From Wolfiporia cocos (lineage: Eukaryota; Basidiomycota; Agaricomycetes; Polyporales; Phaeolaceae): a stretch of 64,000 nt of DNA. The notes under the pieces are model-generated. The model saw nothing but the letters and a program-made list of their open reading frames with translations. It was not told the origin of the DNA and searched no databases. Shown here one piece after another: positions 1 through 10,025 of this stretch. Where the stretch lies: the NCBI GenBank assembly GCA_029448655.1, contig JACCLO010000004.1:310001-374000 (forward strand). The letters run 5' to 3'. The translations under genes and the position numbers were made by a program. Positions within the stretch are counted from its first letter, which is position 1, and each line of letters begins with the position of its first letter.

Positions 1-284
1 GTTGTGGCTGCGACGTATGAGTAAGCAGCGTAATAGCGATGACATAGCCCGATACCGGGATATGAGTCATAATGCTATAGACATGTGATAAAGGGTCGTT
101 GACATGTGAATGTACAACGGGCCGCTTAGTCGTAGTCGATGAGTAACATGTTATGTACGCGTTGTTATGTCGTGTGGACGTGTATATGAGCGCTTAAGCT
201 ACATTGCACGGGATTGCTCGTAGAAATACCAGATAAATAGGTAAAAATACGGAAAAAATGCAGGGATGTCCCAAATCTGTGACA
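1..284 (-). repeat. Edge-truncated LTR, element-B family
   Basis: This closely matches the inner half of the element-B LTR (compare 14400-14735), including the doubled phrase 'cggtatcgggatatgag'-like and the terminal CAAATCTGTGACA. Read on the minus strand it starts TGTCACAG at 284 and runs out of the window at 1. It lies just inside the presumed gag start of element A, so a solo LTR or a whole B-like element was inserted there. The five bases 285-289 (CCAAG) would be one half of its target duplication; the other half lies outside the window. Confidence 0.8.
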
Positions 285-380
285 CCAAGCGTGCTTTCTG
301 ACCGCGGGGTGGTATGGGGTGGCCACTTTGTAGGTGGTGGCGTGACGTCCAGCAGCAGGTTGGATCGTGTAGGACACCAT
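285..380 (-). pseudogene. Element A gag, first codons only
   Basis: On the minus strand an ATG at 380 opens a frame of 32 codons (beginning M-V-S-Y-T-I-Q-P) that runs straight into the LTR ending at 284. It is preceded by CTACAG ending at 385, a 3' splice-site-like sequence, in the same position relative to the ATG as before the gag genes of B, C and D. Its place just downstream of ORF1 agrees with gag. I see no diagnostic Gag motif in so short a piece, so the call rests on position. Confidence 0.35.
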
Positions 381-462
381 ATTGCTGTAGGTTTTTGTCA
401 ATTGAATTCTCTAACCACGTTCGGCTGGGAGAAAACACACGTCCCAAGAGGGACAAAAAATG

Positions 463-538
463 CCTTTTCAGGACTTTTTCGTAGAAAATGCCACCATCAT
501 GCATGCCTTTTCAGGACTTCGAAAGCCTTTTCAGGACT
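463..538. repeat. Triple 13-mer direct repeat
   Basis: CCTTTTCAGGACT occurs at 463-475, 506-518 and 526-538, in the gap between ORF1 and the presumed gag of element A. The spacing is uneven. The function is unknown; it may be a local slippage product. Confidence 0.6.
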
Positions 539-555
539 GTGATTCCCACTAACTA

Positions 556-1362
556 CTATACAGGGGGGATTCCGAGTCTGAAGTCCAGTTTTGCGGATGT
601 TAACTGCCGCTTTAGGTACACTACGTGCTGCGTCGTGTCCAGATTGCCCACGATGAACTCTACCCTCTTCAGGTATTTCTCCAGTAATCGTATATCTTTG
701 TTGGATAACGACCCTTGTCGGATACGTTCTTCGGCGTGTGCGCATAGATTGTCGAAATCTGATATGAGGTCGACGAACTTCTTCTGAACTGGTGCGGTTG
801 TGTCGGCGTTGGGGGCTCGGTAAAGGCGTTTTAGCGGGGCGTGGGTTGCTATCAACTTCTGCTCCACCTCCTTGAACCAGTCCCACTTCTTCTCCGTGCA
901 GTGCATCATTTTGGGGTTGTCGATTCCCCTAGCGACGGCCCACTCTGCCGGTAGGATCATTTCCTCGATCCTTTCCATCAGGGTCTTTTTTGGGCCCATG
1001 TCGTACCGGGCCTTCCCGGCTGCGACGAGTCTATCCATCTCCACTTTCTCTGCGGCTACCCGGGCGATATATTCGTCCAACCGGGCCGCGTCCAGCCTCT
1101 TCTCCAACTTCTCCTGCTGCCTCATCAGCTTCTGCAGCTTCTGGCGACTGATGTCGGCCAGTGCCGCCTCGTGGTTGACCCGGGCCACTTCGGCCGGGTC
1201 GGCTGTCCCCCTATGATAGGGTTTCAGCCCGTGGTTGCCCTTTCGGGACTTTCTAACCGGCCCCTCGGGACGAATGTCCTTCATAGGGATGAGGGGGATC
1301 TCCCACATCTCATGGATACCGGTGTTCGCGTTCTTGGGTGCAACGCGGATGGTGTTTGGCAT
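556..1362 (-). CDS. Element A ORF1 protein (coiled-coil accessory ORF)
   Basis: The role is unknown. The protein is about 268 aa from the ATG at 1362 (M-P-N-T-I-R-V), chosen because ORF1 of B, C and D also starts M-P and because TACGTAG, a 3' splice-site-like sequence, ends two bases before it; the frame is open further upstream to 1464 without an ATG. The middle is a long charged, leucine-rich coiled coil (residues about 70-150, rich in Lys, Arg and Glu). The C-terminal part has C-T-E-x-x-W followed by S-N-K-D-I-R-L-L-E-K-Y, matching C-T-E-A-Q-W and T-N-R-E-M-R-R-F-L in element D. The position between the leader and gag is the same in all lineages. The frame is intact, although downstream gag and pol lie outside the window or are lost. 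Confidence 0.75.
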   Translation of the reverse strand: MPNTIRVAPKNANTGIHEMWEIPLIPMKDIRPEGPVRKSRKGNHGLKPYHRGTADPAEVARVNHEAALADISRQKLQKLMRQQEKLEKRLDAARLDEYIARVAAEKVEMDRLVAAGKARYDMGPKKTLMERIEEMILPAEWAVARGIDNPKMMHCTEKKWDWFKEVEQKLIATHAPLKRLYRAPNADTTAPVQKKFVDLISDFDNLCAHAEERIRQGSLSNKDIRLLEKYLKRVEFIVGNLDTTQHVVYLKRQLTSAKLDFRLGIPPV

Positions 1363-1364
1363 TT

Positions 1365-2070
1365 CTACGTAATAGAAGTTTAGACTATGTGTAACTAGCA
1401 AAGAAATGCGGTTCTTCGGGGCTGCCGTCATTCTTGAGGTCATGCGCTTATACTCCGGCGTCAATGAGCGCCCGCTCTCGACCGGAGTTAGTGTCGGCGA
1501 CTGGATTGCGTCTCTCTCACGCTACCAGGTGGGGGGTACAGCCAGAACGCTTCCCTTGCATCTGGGTATTGCAGGATTTGGGGTATTACACCCCGCATGT
1601 GCCCACGCCTAGCTCAAGAAAGGGGGCTTGCCAGTCGTAAAACCTGCTCATGCCCTGAGGGACTTAGAGAGCGCCAAGGCCAGAACTCCATCGTTCTGTA
1701 GCCGTACCGGCAGTGGTTCTAGGCAGAGCAGCTCGTGCTCACCCCGGTTCTATAATAGAGCTGCCCCTGTAACACCTGGGGATAGGCTAGAAGATCGGCA
1801 CAGTACCGGGTCTATCTGGGTAGTCCGAAGACCCCCGGTTGCACCCTTGTACCGGCTTCTCAACTCTCGACTAGGACCTTTGCAGGTTCCTAGTCCGTCC
1901 CTTAAGCCTGGGCCCGGCTATATTGCCCGAAGGCGGTGATCCTCCAGATCCCAAGGTCCTCCTGTGCTTTGCAGCGACAGGGGGTGCGCAGACTCTGACG
2001 ACAACCCTGTGAAGAAAAATCCCAGACCCCCGATTAAGGGGGCGGGGGCAAAAAAGCAGTTCTATTCATA
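1365..2070 (-). other. Element A 5' leader, untranslated
   Basis: This is about 700 nt between the LTR and ORF1 with no convincing coding frame. It resembles the leaders of B, C, D and F in composition (runs of C and G, a purine-poor end near the PBS). It begins with the self-priming PBS at 2069-2057 and ends with a branch-point-like CTAAAC (1383-1378) and TACGTAG before the ORF1 ATG. Confidence 0.7.
2057..2069 (-). promoter_or_regulatory. Self-priming PBS of element A
   Basis: ATGAATAGAACTG on the minus strand, one base after the LTR end. It is the exact reverse complement of CAGTTCTATTCAT inside the LTR (minus strand 2197-2185), which starts 34 nt after the TATA box (2231-2226). The 13-nt pairing is as expected if the 5' end of the RNA folds back to prime minus-strand DNA, as in Tf1. 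Confidence 0.8.
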
Positions 2071-2684
2071 TGACACAAGATACTCACTAGTCAAGTTGAT
2101 GGTCTTGGGGTTGCTGGTTAGGCAAGAGTGTATAGCAAGTAAGCAGGGCGCGACTAGCTTGTTAGGCTATGGGGTGCGAATGCAATGAATAGAACTGAGG
2201 ACTTAGTCGCTCAGCAGCTCTAGGTTATATACATGTTAAATAAGACCCCTAACAGTCTTATTATGTAATCTAATTACCCTTATCCGTATGTACAAGTCCT
2301 CGGAGACCTATGTACTGAGTAATACAGAATAAATACATATGCCGATCAAAACTGGGATATAGATGTACGGCTCATTGCGATCCAATGGCCGAATGCGCTC
2401 TACGTCTTACTAAAGAACGGCGTGACCACAACGCCGGTCCGCTGACGTTTATCTGCTGACTGCTTCGGACGGGACGTCCGATTGGCTACTAGCTAGACAT
2501 GTGACTATGTGCGGGAACTTCCGTTGATTAGATACCGTCGTTACGGGAGATAACGCGGCCATCACTCGGCTCGTATGTAACTATACGTTAACCTTCAGGA
2601 TAAGCTCTTATAGGTGTAGAAACCGTAGAATAATTGCTAATAATCCGGGAAAAATAGTAGAAATACTAGGGAAATTCTGTGACA
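2071..2684 (-). repeat. 5' LTR of element A (614 bp)
   Basis: On the minus strand it starts TGTCACAG at 2684 and ends TTGTGTCA at 2071. It contains a TATA box (2231-2226), a CTGAG/CTCAG palindrome just after it, the self-primer (2197-2185) and a splice donor GTGAGT (2087-2082) near the end. It abuts the leader of another element (F) at 2685, so A was inserted into F's leader. GTCCC at 2685-2689 is the candidate right target repeat; the left one is not in view. Confidence 0.85.
2082..2087 (-). promoter_or_regulatory. U5 splice donor, element A
   Basis: GTGAGT on the minus strand, about 11 nt before the LTR end. The same hexamer or GTAAGT lies at the same place in the LTRs of B, C, D, E and F. 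Confidence 0.6.
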
Positions 2685-3160
2685 GTCCCGCTTCCCTTGT
2701 GGTCCTGGTAACAACCGTTTAGAGTATTACACTCATAGTGGCTAGCCGCAGCGCTCCCAGACGTCCACCGCAGGCAAGTTAGCCGACGCTTAGAAGCGCT
2801 GACCGGGAGATCCCGTTAAGGTTCGATCCCATATGGTCATTAGGCCGGCGAGCCGGGTTTTAGTCTGGTTTCCGAAGAAACGAGGCTGTGTCCTTATGCC
2901 TGGACAATAAGCGTGTTACTTAGCAACGGGGTTATGTCTGGGCATCGCCCAAGTCTGAACCACCGCCGCCATTCACATTAGAGGTCCTTTGCAGGTACCC
3001 CTAATACCCTATTGAATAGCATGGGCGTCGCTATGTATCCCCCTGAACCCGATAATAAAACATCTGTAAAGAAAAGGGGTTCACATGAAACCGCCGGCCT
3101 AGAAACACAAAAACCCCAGGGCCACAAAGGGCCGGGGGGCGATGAAAAGAATAGTTCTAA
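2685..3160 (-). other. 5' leader fragment of element F
   Basis: Non-coding, with C/G runs like the other leaders. It ends at its own LTR (3161) with PBS AGAACTATTCT (minus strand 3158-3148), complementary to the LTR self-primer at 3278-3268. The rest of F (ORF1, gag, pol) is not present to the left because LTR A follows directly. Confidence 0.7.
3148..3158 (-). promoter_or_regulatory. Self-priming PBS of element F
   Basis: AGAACTATTCT two bases after the LTR end on the minus strand. It is the perfect 11-nt complement of AGAATAGTTCT in the LTR (3278-3268), itself 34 nt from the TATA box (3312-3307). Confidence 0.78.
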
Positions 3161-3774
3161 TGACACGGACACTCACTTATGACAATAAAAGCGTTGAGGG
3201 GCGGTGTCAGATAAGAAGTAAGAGTTCAGTCGAGATAGATGGTAAGACAACTAGTCGATTGTCGAAGAGAACTATTCTGAGTCTACAACGTACTCAGGAC
3301 CTAGCTTATATACATGTAAGGGAAGACCCGTAACACTGTAGGTAAGACTAATGATACTGCAGGGCGTAGGGTTGAGTACCGGTAAGGGTACGTCCCGGAG
3401 CTTGTGATAAGCTTAACATGTGAAACGGCTAGTACAATAACCGTAAGCTTGTGATAGTCTCTAGTGTCGCTGACTGAGCGTAAGGCAGCGGCAGGTGACC
3501 GTGAGGTCTGCAAAGCCATGTGACGTGTGGCAACGTTGTGTGTAACTCTTTGTAGGGTCACGTGCAAGAAAGATAACCGTAAGGTTTAGATAAGACGTAG
3601 CGCCGTGATAGGCACTGGGCTAACGAGATAAGAGATAAGATAAGTACTCTATCTACGAGATAAGATATCGGTAAACCACGTGGTTGGAAAGGTGAGTGCA
3701 GCGAGTCGTAGAAAATCAGGAAAAATAGGGAAAAATAAGGGAAAAATAGTGAGACACTAGGAAAAACTGTGACA
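3161..3774 (-). repeat. 5' LTR of element F (614 bp)
   Basis: Minus-strand LTR from TGTCACAG (3774) to CCGTGTCA (3161). It has a TATA box at 3312-3307, an imperfect CTGAG/CTCAG palindrome, the self-primer at 3278-3268 and the donor GTGAGT at 3176-3171. It differs from the LTR of A in sequence but has the same length and order of signals. Confidence 0.82.
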
Positions 3775-5018
3775 CACGGTACGTCCCCGTCACACGGCTT
3801 CGGCGCCCCAGACCACCTGTTAAGGGGTCCGGCGGTTTTCATCATATCCAAAGACCTACGACGCCGACTCACAAGCCCGGACCCTCCGCGGTACAGTGAC
3901 ACAACACAATGGCAAGTTATGCATGTAAGGGCATGCGCCGTCATGCGTACGGAGGCCCTCAGGTCCCTCTCCAGGACCACCTACCTCCTATGCACAGCAA
4001 CACCACCATTGGAGGACGTCATCCAAGACGCTACCTCCCACACCGACACACGTATGCGGAAGGGCCTGACCACCATCTATTGATACGACGAAGCCCACTG
4101 CGTGTCGGAACCCACCATCACACTCCAGTCATACGGGAACCCATGGCGACCGCCCCGGTGTATAAAAAGGGCCATACCTACAACCACCCCCGGTCCCAAA
4201 GTCTCCGACCTACCTAGGCCAATGCCCACAGTCAAGCATTAGGGAATCCCCCTTAGCCTAGCCGGACGACTTCACTACCTGGACCATACCTCACGACCAG
4301 AGTACCCCGTCCCCTATCACAGATGACCGCCTCACGGCCGTACTCCATCCGGCAGCCCACGACGGGCCAGCGGAGCATACTGATCACCGACCAGGGCCTG
4401 GAAACCCCGGTCCTACACTCCAACTGCCAGATCACCCCAACCGTCCTGTGCCTAGTCAACCAGGAACACACGGTCTGCTACTGCTACGTGACGGTATGCA
4501 CCTCCAACGTCCTCCTGTCCCTCCTTTCACTAGGAAAGCGACCGATCCCCGCTCATCCCTCGTCAACAACCTCCGGTACCCTTACAGGGGTGTTAACTGC
4601 CGGTAACCATGACAGGACACCTAGTTACGGACTCGATGGACCAACTCCCCATCTCTTCAAAGTCTTGGATGGGCCAACACGTGCCCCACAGGCTTCCAAC
4701 CCACAGCCCTCGACTTACGCCTAGCCAGCACCTTGTCTTAAGGCGAGCAAAGAGACTACCACCTCCACTGCCTCCAGCCACGTTATGGCCAAAGACTCTG
4801 GCATTACGCCGGAGTACCCTCACGCACTGCTGGAAGACGCGAGCATGCTTTCCACTTCTACAGGAGTATTCACAGCGATTGCAGTACCACCCCTTTCCTT
4901 CCTCGACCTGACCTCTAAAGGCCTTGGAACACCCTTCAGCGCCCACGCAGCGCTCAAGCCTTTGCTTCATAGGGTTTCTTTCTAGGTTCTTCACCGGGAT
5001 GATGAATCTTAGGGCAGA
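3775..5018 (+). pseudogene. Decayed region with RecQ-like DEAH box
   Basis: On the plus strand near 4085-4110 the translation reads D-E-A-H-C-V-S-E, the exact Walker B/motif II signature of RecQ-type helicases, followed by Y-G-N-P-W-R-P, resembling the usual W-G-x-x-F-R-P. About 30 codons upstream is T-A-T-P-P, like motif III of RecQ-like helicases, but in the wrong order. The frame is broken by a stop at 4081-4083 just before the box, and no Walker A or helicase C domain is visible. The rest (4200-5000) is proline- and threonine-rich with short open frames that I do not recognise. It is probably a remnant of a repeated or subtelomeric helicase gene. Confidence 0.35.
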
Positions 5019-5023
5019 CGTAA

Positions 5024-5639
5024 TGTCACAGATTTCTGTGGCATAAAGGCATGTTCATTTTTACGCCTTTTCTAAGGCTTGAACCACGTCCTTCACCCTC
5101 TGTACTCGCACCTTAACCACTCTGTCACTGACTATGTAGCCTATATATCATGTGACCTCATAGATTAGATAGAGAGTATCACCCATAGCGCTTAGATAGC
5201 CCCGGCCCGGCCCTTAGCATTACATTATGACATATGCACGTGGCTATGGTGATGAGCCTAGCCCCGTTATGATCCATGTGCATGCATGCCATTACTGGCA
5301 CACAGACCCTTACTTTAGGGTAGACACTTAGCGTAGTGTCAGGGTCTGTGCATGTACATATATGCACTGTTGTTCTGAGGTACACCTCAGAACACTTATT
5401 CTCGACGTTGGGCCTTGCGCCCCTTACATCATCTCTTGTCTGCCTCGCACGTGGACGATGCCTTCTCCCTTTAGTTGCCACCTCCTGCTTTCTGGGTTCC
5501 AGTGGATGACGTGCCCTTAGGGTGTTCCATCTTCTCGTGTGCAGTCCCTTAGGAACTCCACTTGAGGCTGGTTACGCTGTCTGCACTTATGGAGCCCCAG
5601 GGGGTCACTTGTAGGGCGATGAGGGGTATGTCTGTGTCA
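5024..5639 (+). repeat. Solo LTR (616 bp)
   Basis: It starts TGTCACAG and ends CTGTGTCA. A TATA-like CATATATG near 5357 is followed by the palindrome GTTCTGAGG/CCTCAGAAC, the arrangement seen in the other LTRs, so its sense is plus. The flanks share only GTAA (5020-5023 and 5640-5643), so the target duplication is imperfect or one base has mutated. Confidence 0.65.
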
Positions 5640-5689
5640 GTAAAATTTGCATTATATATATTTTGATTGGTCAAAGGTAATTGTTGCCA

Positions 5690-5775
5690 CTATGGCTCAG
5701 TTGGCTAATTATGCTGCGATGTTCTTATTCTCATCTGTGCTAAGGTCCTTGGTTCGAATCCTGGATGTATCATTT
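5690..5775 (+). ncRNA. tRNA-like sequence, likely SINE head or tRNA pseudogene
   Basis: TGGCTCAGTTGG (5697-5708) fits the RNA polymerase III A box and GGTTCGAATCC (5751-5761) is a perfect B box, at a spacing usual for tRNA genes. The T arm can form, but the seven bases on each side do not make an acceptor stem, so I do not call it a working tRNA. No clear tail or second copy is seen in the window. Confidence 0.4.
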
Positions 5776-6003
5776 TATTGTCACAGTAGATTAATCTGCC
5801 GCAGCTAGCAGATTAATCTGTGTGCAAACCTAGCTTGCAACTGCCATTTCTTAAGTGAAGGGCAGTTGGCAGATTAAGATAGTTGACTGAAACTCTACCA
5901 TGGTCTGGCAATCTCATGTGAAGGCATTGCATTCGGGAAAAGCTGGGATGCTGAGAAGATCGATCATTGGTTAACATGACTTCTCCCTCAGGCACTTGGC
6001 CAC

Positions 6004-6549
6004 ATGCATAGGAACTCTACAGAAGAGATTTCCTGGGTCATCTGTCATTGGCTCAATAGGTCAATAGAGATTGTCAATGGGGAGGCTACTGGATGTGCCT
6101 TAGACTGCGCCAAGGGTGGGGTAGGGTGTAGCATGTCATGCTGTAAGCTCTACTTTGGTGAGTGCATAATGAGCCACTTAACAACCACACATCGATCTAT
6201 GTCTGTGTTAATAGCATCTAAGATTCACATCGTGGAGGGGGTATACAACAATGATTGGATCAAGATTAGTGATCTGGATTCAGTGACTGCATTGCCCACA
6301 GCCAGGGAGACCTCTAATGTGGATTCCTATGGTGAGGTATCTACAGGGACACCCTTGGGTGACAGTAGTGATACAGACATGGAACACTCATGGGACATGG
6401 GTAGGTTTGACTTCTGCTCATTCTCTGTGCATGTACTGATAAAGGCACCATTCTATAAGGTGCCAACATTAGCTCTGCAGAGGTCGATCACAATGAAGAC
6501 CCCAGTCGCAATGCCAAAGGGAAGCAGAAAGTGGAGACAGACAGTCTAG
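6004..6549 (+). CDS. Hypothetical protein, 181 aa, doubtful
   Basis: An open frame of 181 codons from an ATG. It is cysteine-rich in its first third (several Cys between residues 32 and 52), with a serine/aspartate-rich middle and a basic end. I recognise no domain. It lies in CpG-poor decayed DNA beside LTR remains, so it may be a piece of an old transposon gene. It could also be chance, since CpG loss removes CGA-derived stops only in some frames. Confidence 0.2.
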   Translation: MHRNSTEEISWVICHWLNRSIEIVNGEATGCALDCAKGGVGCSMSCCKLYFGECIMSHLTTTHRSMSVLIASKIHIVEGVYNNDWIKISDLDSVTALPTARETSNVDSYGEVSTGTPLGDSSDTDMEHSWDMGRFDFCSFSVHVLIKAPFYKVPTLALQRSITMKTPVAMPKGSRKWRQTV

Positions 6550-6639
6550 GTGAGAACAACTAGTATGTACTAATGGACGAGTTACTCACTGTATCATCAG
6601 GCTCCTCTGTTTGTAGAATCAGATAGCGAGCTGGATGAC

Positions 6640-6876
6640 ATGTTGCCTACTGGACTTGGCTTTGATCCAGCTGACTGGGTGCTGGATGATATTTTACCTG
6701 AATTACCTTTGCTGGTCATTGTACCACATTCACTCACCTTGAGTGCTACACAACTGGTGGTGGGACCATCTCATATTGGCAATTGTGCCAGACCATCGTC
6801 ACAGCAAGAGAAGAAGGTGCCCCCACTCTTTTCCGATGACTTGATGCGAGTGGAGAAAAGCCCATGGGAGGACTAG
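6640..6876 (+). pseudogene. Short open frame after the 181-aa ORF
   Basis: 78 codons (M-L-P-T-G-L-G-F-D) with no recognisable domain, 90 nt after the previous frame and on the same strand. It could be a second exon or broken continuation of the same unknown gene: the sequence between them holds GTGAGAAC right after the stop at 6549 and TTTGTAG before 6620, which would pass as a fungal intron. Confidence 0.2.
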
Positions 6877-7004
6877 CAAATGTGGAGTACTTAGAAACTG
6901 TGCTGTAGTATGGTCAATACAATTGGTTGTAGACATGTAAACTTCAACTGCCAAATGTAATGTAACTACACACAATCTCCGACCCAAATCTATAGCCTAT
7001 AGCT

Positions 7005-7195
7005 GAATATTGTTGTATATTGCTTCACAGTGTTTCTATAATTGCTGTGTCATATTGCTGCTATTGCTGCACTGCTATCTTATATTGCTGCACAGCGTAC
7101 TATATTGCCACCTATGATTTCAGTATTGCTGCTCCGTATTGTTATATTTGCAGCACTGCATTCTAAATATTGCTGATTAAATGTACAATCCGAAT
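7005..7195. repeat. Low-complexity TATTGCTG array
   Basis: Degenerate tandem copies of TATTGCTG/CACTGC, with no exact period. It looks like a slippage-expanded, CpG-free spacer with no gene. Confidence 0.6.
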
Positions 7196-8768
7196 GTCAT
7201 AGACTGGGAGTCCGGTACCTTGAGGGATAATGGCCATAGGCCAAATCCACATGATGACTAAGGCATAGTGCCGAGTCTGCCATTGGCTAAGGCTGTGAGG
7301 CTGGTAGCTATGACGAGGTGGCCTAGAGGGGCCATGGACTAGGCCATGAGGCTAGAGTCCGGGACTTGGCTTGTGCCAGAGTCCAGAGGGCAGTCCACAG
7401 GTGCTGGACCAATAGCAATAATGCTGGAAGGCTATTATTATGCTATGATGCCATAGCTGTGCTAGCATGGCATTCTCAATGACTTCATCAGGTCCAGATG
7501 GATAATGATGTAATGGTCTGGCCTTGAGGGCTGGACCAGTTGATGTAGCAATGATGTAGCTGGGTCTGGACTATGATGCAATACCAGGGCTAGCCTTTGG
7601 GGCTATGCTGATGGTGATGTTGCTATGCAGTCATAAGTCTGGGCTAGGGTCTGGATGGCTGGTAGCTATGATGTTGGATGACCCATGAGTCCTGACTAGC
7701 GTGTTATGCTTAGTTGTGCTTGCTTAGTAGCGTGTAATATGGTTACATAAGCGATAATGCCTTGCATTAACTCAGCATGTTGGCAATATATGATAACTCC
7801 TGGATAACTTATAGTTAGATGTGGTAATTCCAATATATTGCTATAATATGCAGAAAATTGCTAGGGCTCCAGATAAATCTGTGACAACTACTAGACCATG
7901 AAGAACTGAGTTTGACCCAGGGGGAGGGCAGACCATAAAATCTGTGACATACCCCAAAGCTCAAGGTCTGTGTGCAGTAATGTGCACAATGTAGCTGCAG
8001 TGACTTTGGTAATGCTAACATGATATAATTACCCTGGACCATCATGTGAGTATACATAATGTGACTACCCCTACACCTATCTTATCTGACAGTGGTCATA
8101 TCACCTGACTACCCAGGCACTTACCCTGGTGCTACAGGATCTAATGGCAGATGAGCATCACTGTTATACAGCAGGATCCAATTGGCAGATGAGTGTCGCT
8201 GTTATGTGGCAAGACCTGTATGCAGAGGGAAACTCAAATGCTGGATCATGTCACGGACAACTTGTGACAAATAAGAGCTGTCATGTGATGGTGGGTACAT
8301 GTGACATCATCTACCACTCATCATACAGTGCTCTGAGGGTTTGATGGTAGGCATGAGTGGGTGTCATGGTTTCCCAGGATTTTATGCAATTTTTCTGCAT
8401 TTTCTAGCATTTTTCCATTATTTTATACAAATCACTGCACCTATCCTTGAACTTGACTTACACCTAGTGGCACTTGACCCTTCACCTGATAAGATATGCC
8501 CTTGTCTCTGCTTACATAATCACTGAGATCACCAATATTTCTAATATTGTCACAAGATATGGTCTAGACCACCAATCAGAGTATGAGTCACCAGCAATCA
8601 CTCAGCAGCCTGGGCAGGTCACACCTTGGACTTACAGCCATTGGATGGTTTCTGTTCACATGCTTTGGGCTCAAACCATTAATGGCCAAGCTGTATAGTA
8701 CAGCAGGTCCCAACTGAGTATCTGTCATGGATTATTTAGGATCCTGACATATGCCATTACCCAGGCTC
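7196..8768. repeat. Decayed LTR DNA, no gene
   Basis: CpG is almost absent and TG/CA abound. 7200-7700 is a purine-rich GGCTAG-type simple region. LTR ends can still be seen: AAATCTGTGACA ending at 7886, AAAATCTGTGACA ending at 7949, and a plus-sense LTR-like start TGTCATGG at 8361 followed by T-rich blocks like the starts of the C/E LTR. Boundaries cannot be fixed by eye, and no coding frame is convincing. Confidence 0.5.
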
Positions 8769-9884
8769 TGTTACAGGTCATATACCTGTTTGTTACACTT
8801 GAATTGCAAGTGTAAATCATCTTCTGCACATAGTCCCACAGACAAGTGCAAGGCAAATAATACCCTATTCATATTAAGCCTTCAAGCCCTAAGTCGCAAG
8901 ACTCTAGGGGATCATTTGATATTCAGTGCCCATTAAAGAATATACTGGGGTTCACTGAGCAAGTACTTGTGAGGGTACTTGCCTAAGTCCAAGAAATTGT
9001 ATGGGCACTTCGAGGACCTAGTCTTCTGGGCTTGAGGTTATACTGAGTGTAGTTTCCTACATTTGAGAACGAGTATAAGTGTCACAGATTCTGTCAAGAG
9101 GTACCCCCCCTGTCTTGAACCAAGGGCCTTGGATGTACATAGGTCACATGTCTTGTATAGACATATAGTCGCATAGCGTAACAGTACAGGTAGCCTACCC
9201 CGTGACTGGTCACATGGTCAGTAGCTTAATTACTGTAGCACATGACTTAGGTAGCACTCACAATACGCACAGGCCCTGCCTTTAGGGCGGGCCTCTAGTA
9301 GAAAGCGACGGCATTACTCATGTACTTAAGCTGTGACATTCTGGGGCTTACTCCCCAGAACTGTTATATTCGACGATGGGCTTAGTCCCTCTCAGTGTTA
9401 TGTGTGCTAGTCTGGGGTCTCTTAGCAGTCTGCGACAAGACTCTTGATGACAGTATGCCCTTTGGCATTTTGTGTCAATAAGACTCTTGTTAATACAACA
9501 AGGTTGAGCTGAAGAGCCTTGACCTAGTTACATGAGTTTATATACTACACTAGGTTTCTGGAGTCCCATATGTCCCAGATGTCACCACTACTACCTATGT
9601 CCTAGGTTGAGATGTTTGATAAGTATGTAGTGATATATCTGAAATGATAGATAAGAATGATGTAGGCAGTTGAATGCCATCTGTTAATCATAGAATGATA
9701 AATATGAAACAGTGGCAGAGTTGCATCTGCCAATGGTGAAACAAGCCCCATATGCTAGTACAATCAGGGTTAAGCCTGATGGAGTCACGAGTAGCCAGGG
9801 AAGTTGGTTGTGCAACAAGTCCCTGTATCGTATTTGCCCAATGGTGAGTTCCAAAGGCATCAGAAAAATAAAATAATCATAACA
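8769..9884 (+). repeat. Solo LTR, TGTTACRG family, copy 1 (split)
   Basis: It starts TGTTACAG and ends ATAACA, with the 5-bp target duplication GGCTC at 8764-8768 and 9885-9889. Without the insertion at 9080-9477 plus its target repeat it is about 713 bp. Copies 2 (11415-12123) and 3 (30582-31285) align along the whole length. This copy is CpG-depleted relative to copy 3. No internal region of this family is present in the window. The strand given is nominal. Confidence 0.85.
9080..9477 (+). repeat. Solo LTR (398 bp) nested in copy 1
   Basis: It starts TGTCACAG and ends TTGTGTCA, flanked by the target duplication ATAAG (9075-9079 and 9478-9482). It contains a palindrome CTGGGG/CCCCAG near 9341-9358 after GTACTTAAG, the same module as other plus-sense LTRs here. 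Confidence 0.82.
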
Positions 9885-10025
9885 GGCTCAAACCTAGGTA
9901 CTTCCACTTTACATCACATGACCATCTATAACAAACTTACTTTCTTGGCTCTATGCTCTGTCTTCTATGGCTGAGGACCTGTGATCATTGGTCGCTGTTG
10001 TTGGACATTGGTTGTCAAGTGGCAG
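9885..10025. other. Older flanking DNA
   Basis: A short unannotated stretch between two solo LTRs. It belongs to the decayed substrate into which both inserted; nothing is recognisable. Confidence 0.4.

Noticed and set aside
1628..2188. Plus-strand frames in the A leader/LTR
   Set aside because: They cross the LTR border and PBS and have no domain; chance frames.
7005..7195. CRISPR-like or minisatellite array
   Set aside because: The repeat unit is short, degenerate and lacks regular spacers; this is eukaryotic low-complexity DNA.
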